DNA of 5,127 nt from Candidatus Dormiibacterota bacterium (lineage in GTDB: Bacteria > Chloroflexota > Dormibacteria > Aeolococcales > Aeolococcaceae), in contig PLXL01000258.1 of assembly GCA_003153215.1 (NCBI GenBank), forward strand, positions 1,098-6,224. Reading direction: 5' to 3'. Positions 1 to 5,127 of the stretch are shown piece after piece (the stretch's first letter is position 1; each line of letters begins with the position of its first letter). The notes under the pieces are model-generated. The model saw only the letters and a list, made by a program, of their open reading frames with translations. It searched no databases and was not told the DNA's origin. Position numbers and translations under genes: made by a program.

Positions 1-509
1 TTCCCGCACTCGACCTCGAGGTCGGCCTCGGCCACGCCGCCGGGTCGGAAGTCGGTCAGCTCGGCACTCACGATCAGGGCGGTGCGGGGCTGGCGCTCGA
101 CCTGCTCCCCGCGCCGGGCCAGGTCGTAGAGGTGCTCGCCCTCGTGGCGGACCGCCGAGTGCATCGGCGGGATCTGGGAGATCTCGCCGACGAACTGGCG
201 GAGCGCGGCTCGCACCTGGTCGGCATCCAACCCCCCGGCGTCGCCGCCCGGGGTGACGGTGCCCTCGGTGTCGAGTGTCTCGGAACGCTCACCGAGCCGG
301 ACGGTGCAGCGGTAGGTCTTGGTCTGGCGGTGGAAGTGGTCGATGAGCCGGGTGGCGCCTCCCAGGCAGACGGGGAGCAGCCCCTGCGCCATGGGGTCGA
401 GGGTCCCCGCGTGGCCGACCCGCCGCTCACCGTAGATCCGGCGCACCTGGCGGATGCAGTCGAAGGAGGTCTGGCCCATCTGCTTGTTGAGGGCCAGGAC
501 GGCGCTCAT
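1..509 (-). CDS. truB: tRNA pseudouridine(55) synthase TruB, 3' end beyond the window
   Basis: TruB converts U55 in the T-loop of elongator tRNAs to pseudouridine in the cytoplasm. The 169 N-terminal residues are present; the frame is open to the window edge. Visible motifs: an N-terminal LALNKQMGQTSFD segment (residues 5-17), the TruB signature RRVGHAGTLDPMAQGLLP (29-46) with catalytic Asp38, the KTYR segment (64-67) with the conserved active-site Tyr66, and the QIPPMHSAVRHEGEHLYDLARRG region (112-134). The window ends inside VEVxCGK-like sequence (ECG then an AA dinucleotide), where the family has its KGTYIR motif. The ATG at 509 is chosen because family N-termini begin a few residues before LNK. 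A GTG at 548 in the same frame would add 13 Pro/Ala/Arg-rich residues and sit 2 nt after the upstream stop; neither start has a good Shine-Dalgarno. It is the last gene of the visible operon. Family identity is essentially certain; the start is less so. Confidence 0.96.
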   Translation of the reverse strand, partial: MSAVLALNKQMGQTSFDCIRQVRRIYGERRVGHAGTLDPMAQGLLPVCLGGATRLIDHFHRQTKTYRCTVRLGERSETLDTEGTVTPGGDAGGLDADQVRAALRQFVGEISQIPPMHSAVRHEGEHLYDLARRGEQVERQPRTALIVSAELTDFRPGGVAEADLEVECG

Positions 510-550
510 CGCGCCCCGGCGGGGTGGGGCCGCGGGGGAGGCTTCCACGG
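510..550 (-). other. Gap between the nrnA-like gene and truB, with a small GC inverted repeat
   Basis: This 41 nt stretch is the only gap of more than a few bases between genes in the window. It is nearly all G and C. On the coding strand GCCCC (530-526) can pair with GGGGC (517-513) around an 8 nt loop, or CCCC with GGGG around a 3 nt loop. The GGGG is the only Shine-Dalgarno-like run before the truB ATG. There is no T tract, so an intrinsic terminator is unlikely, and no promoter elements were recognised. If truB starts at the GTG at 548, the stretch is coding instead. Confidence 0.45.
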
Positions 551-1546
551 CTAGCTGGATGGGCCCAGCAGGGCCCGGGCGACGTCGAGGACCCGCTCAC
601 GGGCCGTCTCCAGGGGCTCGGGCAGCTCCGCGCCGGCGGCGCGGCGGTGGCCCCCGCCGCCGAAGGGGATGCACACCTGGGTGGCGTCGATCTCATCGCG
701 GCTGCGGACCGAGATCTTGGTCAGCTGGGGGGAGGCCTCCTTGAAGAGGACGGCGACCTTCATCGGCTCCACCGTCTGGAGCTGGTCGATCACCCCCTCC
801 GCCTCCTGCAGGGTGGTCCCGGTCTCCTCCAGCATCGCCGTGGTGATCTCGGACCAGATCAGGCGGCCCCCGCTCTCGGTCTGGCACTGCGCGACGGCCA
901 TGCCCTCGAGGCGGAGCTGGGCGACGGTGCGCGACTTGTAGCTCTTGAGCGCGATCCAGCCGGCGTTCGCGCCCAGGCCCACGAGGTCGGCGCCGAGCCG
1001 GAGGGCCATCTCGGTGGTGTTCTCGTGGCGGAAGCCGCCGGTGTCGGTGAGGAGCGCGGCGTAGAGATTGGTGGCCGTCTCCGGTGAGATCGGACAGCCC
1101 ATCGCCTGGAGGAGGCGGTAGACGACCTGGCCGGTGGCGCTCGCGGCGGTGTCGACGACGTTGATCTCCCCGAATCCGTCGTTGCTCGCGTGATGGTCGA
1201 CGTTGATCACGTGGGGGACGCTCGCGACCAGGCCGGCCCTGTCGCCGAAGCGGTGGACGGTGGCGCAATCGAAGGTGAAGAGGAGGTCGAGCGGGGGCGG
1301 CTGGTCGACGATGGTGTCGTACCCGGGGAGGTAGGTGAGGGCCCGGGGGAGCGGGCTGGGCACCACGGTGTGCACCCTCTTGCCCATCTCGTGTAGCGCC
1401 TCCGCGAAGGCGAGGGCCGAGCCCAGGCTGTCGGCGTCGGCGTCCTTGTGGGCGAGGCACCCGATCTCGCGCGCCTCGCCGATCAGGCGCTGGATGTCGC
1501 TCGCGGCGTCGGCGACCTCTCGAAAGCGACGCTCGGCCACGGTCAC
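551..1546 (-). CDS. nrnA: DHH/DHHA1 phosphoesterase, NrnA-like (nanoRNase / pAp phosphatase)
   Basis: The 331 aa protein has the full DHH-family layout. Motif I is HKDADADSLGS (His33, Asp37, Asp39); motif II is the Asp in TFDCA (Asp93); the DHH motif is NVDHHASN (Asp117-His118-His119); motif IV is LLTDTGGFRHENTT (Asp168). The C-terminal DHHA1 domain ends with FGGGGHRRAAG (295-305), the substrate-binding glycine loop. All expected metal ligands are present, so the enzyme looks active with divalent metal, probably Mn2+. By family, NrnA proteins degrade 2-5 nt RNA fragments and can dephosphorylate 3'-phosphoadenosine 5'-phosphate; which substrate dominates here cannot be read from sequence. Length matches NrnA (about 310-340 aa) and is far below RecJ. 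It starts with GTG overlapping the rbfA stop as GTGA, behind a strong GAGGAG. A DHH gene between rbfA and truB is a familiar arrangement in Actinobacteria and Chloroflexota. Other cyclic-dinucleotide DHH enzymes (GdpP) are excluded by the lack of membrane, PAS or GGDEF parts. Confidence 0.93.
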   Translation of the reverse strand: MTVAERRFREVADAASDIQRLIGEAREIGCLAHKDADADSLGSALAFAEALHEMGKRVHTVVPSPLPRALTYLPGYDTIVDQPPPLDLLFTFDCATVHRFGDRAGLVASVPHVINVDHHASNDGFGEINVVDTAASATGQVVYRLLQAMGCPISPETATNLYAALLTDTGGFRHENTTEMALRLGADLVGLGANAGWIALKSYKSRTVAQLRLEGMAVAQCQTESGGRLIWSEITTAMLEETGTTLQEAEGVIDQLQTVEPMKVAVLFKEASPQLTKISVRSRDEIDATQVCIPFGGGGHRRAAGAELPEPLETARERVLDVARALLGPSS

Positions 1547-2013
1547 GACGGCTCCTCGCCGGCGACGGCGTCAGGGGTGGGGCCGGGATCGAGCTCCCGC
1601 AGCATGCTGCTCATCCGCACCGAGTAGGCGATCGACTCGTCGAGCTGGAACTGAAGGTGCGGCGCGCTCTTCAGGTTCTCCAACCGGTGGCCGAGCTGGG
1701 CGCGGAGGTAACCCTCGGCGTGGCGCATGGCGTCCACCACGGCCCGGCGCTCGGGATCATCCCCGACCGCCGAGATCATCACCGTGGCGGTGCGCAGGTC
1801 GGGAGCGATGCTCACCCGGGAGACCGACGCGAGGTGGACCCGCGGGTCCTTCATCTCGGTGAGCATCAATGTGGAGAGCTCCTGGCGGAGCTGCTCGGCG
1901 ATCCGCTCGGGGCGCGGCGGCCGGGAGGACGGGCTGAGCACAGGCTGGAATCGGGACGCACCGGGATCGCCGGGGCGACCTCTGCTCTTGGCGTGAGGCA
2001 TCTGCGCCGGCAC
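1543..2013 (-). CDS. rbfA: 30S ribosome-binding factor RbfA
   Basis: RbfA is a small KH-like protein that binds the free 30S subunit and assists late maturation of the 16S rRNA 5' end. In the 156 aa translation the family core begins at about residue 34 with RPERIAEQLRQELSTLML then EMKDPRV (53-59). It continues with strands SVSRVSIAPDLRTATVMIS (63-81), the AxG helix kink of the RbfA KH fold in HAEGYLRAQLG (Ala99-Glu100-Gly101), and LENLKSAPHLQFQLDESI (111-128). The first 30 or so residues are an Arg/Pro/Ser-rich extension not needed by the family. Start choice is uncertain: GTG at 2013 lies 2 nt after the infB stop, while an in-frame ATG at 2001 removes four residues. Neither has a convincing Shine-Dalgarno, so translation probably depends on ribosomes finishing infB. 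The last codons (GEEPS) carry the Shine-Dalgarno of the next gene. Identity is firm. Confidence 0.95.
   Translation of the reverse strand: MPAQMPHAKSRGRPGDPGASRFQPVLSPSSRPPRPERIAEQLRQELSTLMLTEMKDPRVHLASVSRVSIAPDLRTATVMISAVGDDPERRAVVDAMRHAEGYLRAQLGHRLENLKSAPHLQFQLDESIAYSVRMSSMLRELDPGPTPDAVAGEEPS
1552..1557 (-). promoter_or_regulatory. Shine-Dalgarno site of the nrnA-like gene, inside the rbfA 3' end
   Basis: GAGGAG on the coding strand is 5 nt before the GTG at 1546, the same spacing as at ylxR. It encodes Glu-Glu of the terminal EEPS of RbfA and supports the GTGA-overlap start of the DHH gene. Confidence 0.83.
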
Positions 2014-2015
2014 GG

Positions 2016-3800
2016 TCAGATGTTCTGCTGCTCGGTGACGTGTGCCTCGAGGACGTCGCCCTCTGCGAAGTCAGCGAAGCCGTCGAGGGTGATGCCGCAC
2101 TCGTAGCCGCGGGCAACCTCGCGAACGTCGTCCCTGAACCGTTTGAGGGCGTCGATCTTGCCCCGGCCGACCTCGCGGCCGTCGCGGCGCACGGTGCAGG
2201 TGGCGGCGCGGGTGATCTTGCCGTCCACCACCTGGCAGCCGGCGATCGCCGGGCGACCGTCGACGCTGAAGACCTTGCGAACCTCGGCACGGCCCTGGTA
2301 GACCTCGATGAAGGACGGCTCGTACATCCCCCGGATCGACTTCAGGATGTCGTCGGTGACCTGGTAGACGACGTCGTAGAAGCGGACGTCGACGCCCAGC
2401 TCCTCGGCGGCGGCCTTGGCGCGGTCGTCGGGATGCACGTTGAAGCCGATGACGATGGCCTGGGAGACCGCGGCGAGGTTGACGTCCGCCTCCCCCACCG
2501 CGCCGACCCCCTCGCCGACGATCTTGATGGTGACGTTGGGGTCCTCGAGCTTGGTGATCTGGCTGCGGAGGGCCTCCAGCGAACCGTTGGCCTCGGCCTT
2601 GAGGACGAGAGTCATGGTCTTGGTCTCGCCCTGCACGGCGGCGAAGTCGGAGAGGGTGATCCGCCGGACAGGCTGGGCGACCCTCGCCCGCTGCTCATTG
2701 GTGCGCTGCTCGGCCAGGGCCCGCGCCGCCTTCTCGGTCTCCATCACCTGGAGGACATCGCCGGCGGTGGCGACGTCGGTGAGGCCGGTGATCTGGACCG
2801 GCTTGCTGGGTCCCGCCTCCTTGACCCGGCGGCCAGCATCGTCGGTGAGCGCCCTGACCTTGCCATAGACGCGGCCGACGACCACGTTGTCGCCGATCCG
2901 GAGGGTGCCGTTCTGGACCAGGACAGTGGCCACCGGGCCCCTCCCCCGCTCCAACTCGGAGTCGATGACAGTCCCCACCGCGAGCCGGTCGGGGTTTGCC
3001 CGGGGAGGGCTCACCACGTCGCTCACCAGCAGGATGGTGTCGAGGAGGTCCTCGATGCCCTGGCCGGTGACGGCGCTGGTCGCCACCGTGGGCACGTCGC
3101 CGCCGTAGCTCTCGGGCAGGACCTGGTGCTCCGCGAGCTGCTGGAGGACGCGGTCGGGGTTGGCCCCGTCCTTGTCGGACTTGTTGAGGGCCACGACCAG
3201 CGGCACCCCGGCGCTCCGGATGTGGTGGATCGCCTCCTCGGTCTGGGGCATGACGCCGTCGTCGGCGGCAACCACCAGGATGGCGATGTCGGTGACGTCC
3301 GCCCCGCGGGCCCGCATGGCGCTGAAGGCCTCGTGGCCCGGGGTGTCGATGAAGGTGATCAGCCGGCCCTGGCGCTCCACCTGGTAGGCGCCGATCCGCT
3401 GGGTGATGCCTCCCGCCTCGCCCGCGGCCACGCTGGTGGTCCGGATCTTGTCGAGGATCGAGGTCTTGCCGTGGTCGACGTGCCCGAGGACGGCGACCAC
3501 CGGAGGGCGGGGCACCAGCGTGGCCGGGTCCTCGCCCGAGAGGTCGAGGAGGGGGTGGCGCGGCCGCAGCGGGCTGCCGGCGGAGGGAGTCGCAGCCTCC
3601 TTGGCGAGGGCCTCCTCCGACTCCGCCTCGAAGCCGAAGTTGTCGGCGGCCAGCGCGGCCGTGTCGAAGTCGACCGACTGGTTGAGGGCCGCCATCACCC
3701 CGTTCTGCATCAGGTAGGTGATGAGCTGGGCACCGGGCACACCGAGCCGGTCGGCCAGCTCCCTGACCGTGAGACTGGCCGGCAGTCGGATCTTCTTCAT
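2016..3800 (-). CDS. infB: Translation initiation factor IF-2, short form
   Basis: IF-2 is the GTPase that recruits fMet-tRNA to the 30S subunit and promotes 50S joining. In the 594 aa protein, residues 3-56 form one IF2_N domain (RLPASLTVRELADRLGV), followed by a linker of about 40 residues. The G domain has G1 GHVDHGKTS (106-114), G2 GGITQRIG (130-137), G3 DTPGHEAF (152-159, with catalytic His156), G4 NKSDK (206-210) and G5 TSAVTGQGI (241-249; most families have SAK). Domain II follows (about 270-355), then domain III with GEGVGAVGEADVNLAA and GFNVHPDD, and the fMet-tRNA-binding C2 domain after GRAEVRKVFSV (503-513). It is close to Thermus IF2 (571 aa) in size and well below E. coli (890 aa). 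The ATG at 3800 is chosen because MKKIRLPASL matches the family N-terminus and forms an ATGA overlap with the ylxR stop. The open frame extends 86 codons upstream but those lie within ylxR and look like shadow sequence. Confidence 0.98.
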   Translation of the reverse strand: MKKIRLPASLTVRELADRLGVPGAQLITYLMQNGVMAALNQSVDFDTAALAADNFGFEAESEEALAKEAATPSAGSPLRPRHPLLDLSGEDPATLVPRPPVVAVLGHVDHGKTSILDKIRTTSVAAGEAGGITQRIGAYQVERQGRLITFIDTPGHEAFSAMRARGADVTDIAILVVAADDGVMPQTEEAIHHIRSAGVPLVVALNKSDKDGANPDRVLQQLAEHQVLPESYGGDVPTVATSAVTGQGIEDLLDTILLVSDVVSPPRANPDRLAVGTVIDSELERGRGPVATVLVQNGTLRIGDNVVVGRVYGKVRALTDDAGRRVKEAGPSKPVQITGLTDVATAGDVLQVMETEKAARALAEQRTNEQRARVAQPVRRITLSDFAAVQGETKTMTLVLKAEANGSLEALRSQITKLEDPNVTIKIVGEGVGAVGEADVNLAAVSQAIVIGFNVHPDDRAKAAAEELGVDVRFYDVVYQVTDDILKSIRGMYEPSFIEVYQGRAEVRKVFSVDGRPAIAGCQVVDGKITRAATCTVRRDGREVGRGKIDALKRFRDDVREVARGYECGITLDGFADFAEGDVLEAHVTEQQNI

Positions 3801-4126
3801 GGTGGCGACGGTGATTCCTCCTCGGCGAGCTCGCTGAGCTGATGGCCCAGTGTCTCGGGGTCGATGACATTCTCCCCCACCCGCAGGGATCGGCTCAGGC
3901 TGCGGCGCCGCTGGGCGACCCGCAGGCAGGCCATGCCCGAATCCCGGCAGAGATAGGCGCCGCGGCCGGGCGCACGGGCGGGGATGTCCAGGATAACCGC
4001 TCCCGATGCCCCCGCGACCAGACGGACCAGTTCGGGGCGCGGCCGCCGGCGCCGGCACCCCACACAGGTGCGCATTGGGGCCCGATCTGCTTCGTTCGCC
4101 TCGTCTGCACTCTCCGGCGGGCTCAC
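3797..4126 (-). CDS. ylxR: YlxR family RNA-binding protein (RnpM-type)
   Basis: This 109 aa protein carries both YlxR signatures: PMRTCVGCRRRRPRPELVRL (17-36) and GRGAYLC (54-60), followed by a basic AQRRRSLSRSLR helix (71-82) and a short acidic tail. Structures of family members show a small basic fold with a putative RNA-binding surface. The Bacillus subtilis protein has been reported to bind and modulate RNase P and renamed RnpM; whether that holds here is inference. The GTG at 4126 is chosen over the ATG at 4186 because it has GGAGGAG 5 nt upstream, gives the compact GTGA overlap with the nusA stop, and removes a His/Arg/Gly-rich segment (MAHRHHGHGARRGG) atypical of the family. About 16 residues still precede the conserved PMRTC, which is slightly longer than usual. 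It sits between nusA and infB, its standard place, and its stop overlaps the infB ATG, so translation of the two is probably coupled. Confidence 0.93.
   Translation of the reverse strand: MSPPESADEANEADRAPMRTCVGCRRRRPRPELVRLVAGASGAVILDIPARAPGRGAYLCRDSGMACLRVAQRRRSLSRSLRVGENVIDPETLGHQLSELAEEESPSPP
3817..3823 (-). promoter_or_regulatory. Possible Shine-Dalgarno site of infB with long spacing
   Basis: GAGGAGG on the coding strand is the best anti-Shine-Dalgarno match in front of infB, inside the Glu codons near the ylxR C-terminus. It is 16 nt from the ATG at 3800, longer than the usual 5-10 nt. No in-frame ATG, GTG or TTG lies nearer to it, so it either works at long spacing, supports re-initiation from the ATGA overlap, or is simply Glu codons. 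Confidence 0.5.
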
Positions 4127-5127
4127 GATGGCTCCTCCGCGGTCGCCTCCGCGGCGGGCTCCGTGGCCGTGATGTCGATGCGCCACCCCGTGAGGCGAGC
4201 GGCGAGACGGGCGTTCTCCCCTCCCCGGCCGATGGCGAGGGAGAGCTTGGTGGGGTCGACGGTCACGTGGGCGGTCCGGGTCTGCGGGTCCAGCTCGACG
4301 CCCACCACAGGCGCCGGGATCAACGCGTTGGCCACGTAGTGGGCGGGATCGGGGTCGAAGCGGACGATCTGCAGCTGCTCGGCGCCGAGCTGAGACGTGA
4401 TGGCGCGGTGCCGCATGCCGTGGGGCCCGATGCAGGCGCCCTGAGGGTCGATGTCGGGATCGATCGCCTCCACCGCCACCTTGGTGCGGCGGCCGGCCTC
4501 GCGAGCGATGGCGCGGATGATGATCTGTCCCCGCCCCAGCTCGGGCACCTCCTGCTCGAGGAGGAGCCGGACCAGCTGGGGATGGGACCGGGACGCCACC
4601 ACCACCGCGTCGCGGGCGCGCCGCCGGCCCTCGAGGATGACCACCTTGAGGTGCTGGCGCGGAGCGAGCTCCTCCCCCATCGCCTGCTCCTCGAGAGGCA
4701 GGACCACCGTCGTCTCCCCGGCGCGGAGGTACCAGCTGCCGCCCGCGGGGCTCTCCACAATGGCATCGATCAGCTCACCGCGGTGGGTCGTGGCCTCGCT
4801 GATCACCCGATCCGCCCCGGCGTTGCGGAGCCGGTCGAGGACCGCGCTGCGGACGGCCTGGGCCGCCTGGCGGGCGGCGTCGCCGGTGAGCGGTGCCATC
4901 ACCGTCTCTCCGCCCGCGGGGTCGGGACGGAGCACGTCGTGGACGCCGCTCCGGAAGTCGACCTGGGCGGTGAGGCCGGGATCGTCGACGACCAGGCGCC
5001 GGTAGGTCTCCACGATCGCCCGCCCGACGATCTCGGTCAGCTCGTCCTCGCTGATGCCCGCGTTGGCGGCGAGCTCGGCGACCGCCTCCAGGATGTCGCC
5101 GTCACCGGGGCGGTTGGCGGGCGGGCG
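4123..5127 (-). CDS. nusA: Transcription termination/antitermination protein NusA, 5' end beyond the window
   Basis: NusA binds RNA polymerase and nascent RNA and controls pausing, termination and antitermination. The window holds 334 codons plus the stop; the frame is open to the right edge. Numbered from the edge, residues 11-38 (DILEAVAELAANAGISEDEL onward) match the start of the NusA N-terminal domain, so probably only a few codons are missing. An S1 domain lies at about 115-180. KH1 follows, with REAGRRTKVAVEA (209-221) and GACIGPHGMR (230-239); KH2 has KLSLAIGRGGENARLAARL (294-312) and ends GWRIDI. There is no acidic-repeat C-terminal extension: the protein stops about 15 residues after KH2, as in most non-proteobacterial NusA. 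The internal GTG at 5013 is not the start, because it would cut the conserved first helix. The N-terminal beta region (about 53-85) is divergent. The stop overlaps the ylxR GTG, and the final GAGGAG codons carry the ylxR Shine-Dalgarno. Confidence 0.96.
   Translation of the reverse strand, partial: RPPANRPGDGDILEAVAELAANAGISEDELTEIVGRAIVETYRRLVVDDPGLTAQVDFRSGVHDVLRPDPAGGETVMAPLTGDAARQAAQAVRSAVLDRLRNAGADRVISEATTHRGELIDAIVESPAGGSWYLRAGETTVVLPLEEQAMGEELAPRQHLKVVILEGRRRARDAVVVASRSHPQLVRLLLEQEVPELGRGQIIIRAIAREAGRRTKVAVEAIDPDIDPQGACIGPHGMRHRAITSQLGAEQLQIVRFDPDPAHYVANALIPAPVVGVELDPQTRTAHVTVDPTKLSLAIGRGGENARLAARLTGWRIDITATEPAAEATAEEPS
4132..4138 (-). promoter_or_regulatory. Shine-Dalgarno site of ylxR, inside the nusA 3' end
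   Basis: GGAGGAG on the coding strand lies 5 nt before the GTG at 4126 (7 nt counted from GGAGG). It is the reason for choosing that GTG over the upstream ATG at 4186. In the nusA frame it contributes the Glu-Glu of the terminal EEPS, so one stretch serves as both coding sequence and ribosome-binding site. Confidence 0.85.

Noticed and set aside
510..550. Intrinsic terminator between the nrnA-like gene and truB.
   Set aside because: There is a short GC stem but no T tract on the coding strand, and truB normally belongs to this operon.
693..1460. Second long minus-strand frame inside the nrnA-like gene.
   Set aside because: The product is Arg/Pro/Gly/His low-complexity sequence typical of a shifted frame in GC-rich DNA, while the overlapping frame has all DHH motifs.
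2040..3842. A 600-codon open frame on the plus strand covering all of infB in antisense.
   Set aside because: Its translation is rich in Asp, Gly, Leu, Val, Ala and His with no recognisable domain, as expected for the complement of a GC-biased gene. The opposite frame has full IF2 motifs.
2695..3870. 391-codon minus-strand frame inside infB.
   Set aside because: It is an Arg/Pro/His-rich shadow of infB in another frame, with no motif of its own.
3801..4058. An 86-codon N-terminal extension of infB.
   Set aside because: It lies entirely within ylxR in another frame, is Pro/Arg/Gly-rich, and the family N-terminus begins exactly at MKKIRLPASL. It is not a real long IF2 N-terminus.
4127..4186. 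ATG at 4186 as start of ylxR.
   Set aside because: It would overlap nusA by 64 nt, adds a His/Arg/Gly-rich segment not seen in the family, and is outcompeted by the GTG at 4126 with an ideal Shine-Dalgarno.
1..5127. CRISPR array, insertion sequence, tRNA or rRNA gene, prophage or defence genes.
   Set aside because: No spaced direct repeats, terminal inverted repeats with a transposase, or RNA-gene motifs were seen by eye, and the six housekeeping genes fill nearly the whole window.

Overview
The window is a single block of six co-directional minus-strand genes, packed almost without gaps, belonging to the conserved bacterial nusA-infB translation/transcription operon. In transcription order (right to left) they are: nusA (5' end just outside the window), ylxR, infB, rbfA, a DHH/DHHA1 phosphoesterase of the NrnA type, and truB (3' end outside the window). 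All calls rest on family motifs read directly from the translations. The truB call is translated by hand from the left edge, because that reading frame runs off the window.

Organism: the DNA is strongly GC-rich, with G/C favoured at third codon positions. The gene order (nusA-ylxR-infB-rbfA-DHH-truB, without the ylxQ and ylxP genes of Bacillus) fits high-GC Gram-positive-like lineages. IF2 is short (594 aa, one N-terminal IF2_N domain and a short linker), unlike the long Ala/Pro-rich IF2 of typical Actinobacteria. That combination suggests a high-GC Chloroflexota-type or candidate soil lineage such as Dormibacterota. This is inference from gene content only.

Layout: 5127-4123 nusA; 4126-3797 ylxR (GTGA overlap with nusA); 3800-2016 infB (ATGA overlap with ylxR); 2013-1543 rbfA (2 nt after infB); 1546-551 nrnA-like (GTGA overlap with rbfA); 509-1 truB, after the only real gap (41 nt). 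There is no space for an internal promoter or terminator before that gap, and none was seen in it. The plus strand carries only shadow ORFs.

How the genes work together: NusA couples RNA polymerase pausing and antitermination to transcript processing. YlxR is an RNA-binding protein of the same operon. IF2 places initiator tRNA on the 30S subunit. RbfA matures the 30S subunit and 16S rRNA 5' region. The DHH enzyme is expected to clear nanoRNA and/or pAp. TruB makes pseudouridine 55 in tRNA. The set is housekeeping. I found no convincing sign of a mobile element, CRISPR array, defence locus or undescribed system, and the findings below are modest points of gene-boundary architecture and family variation.
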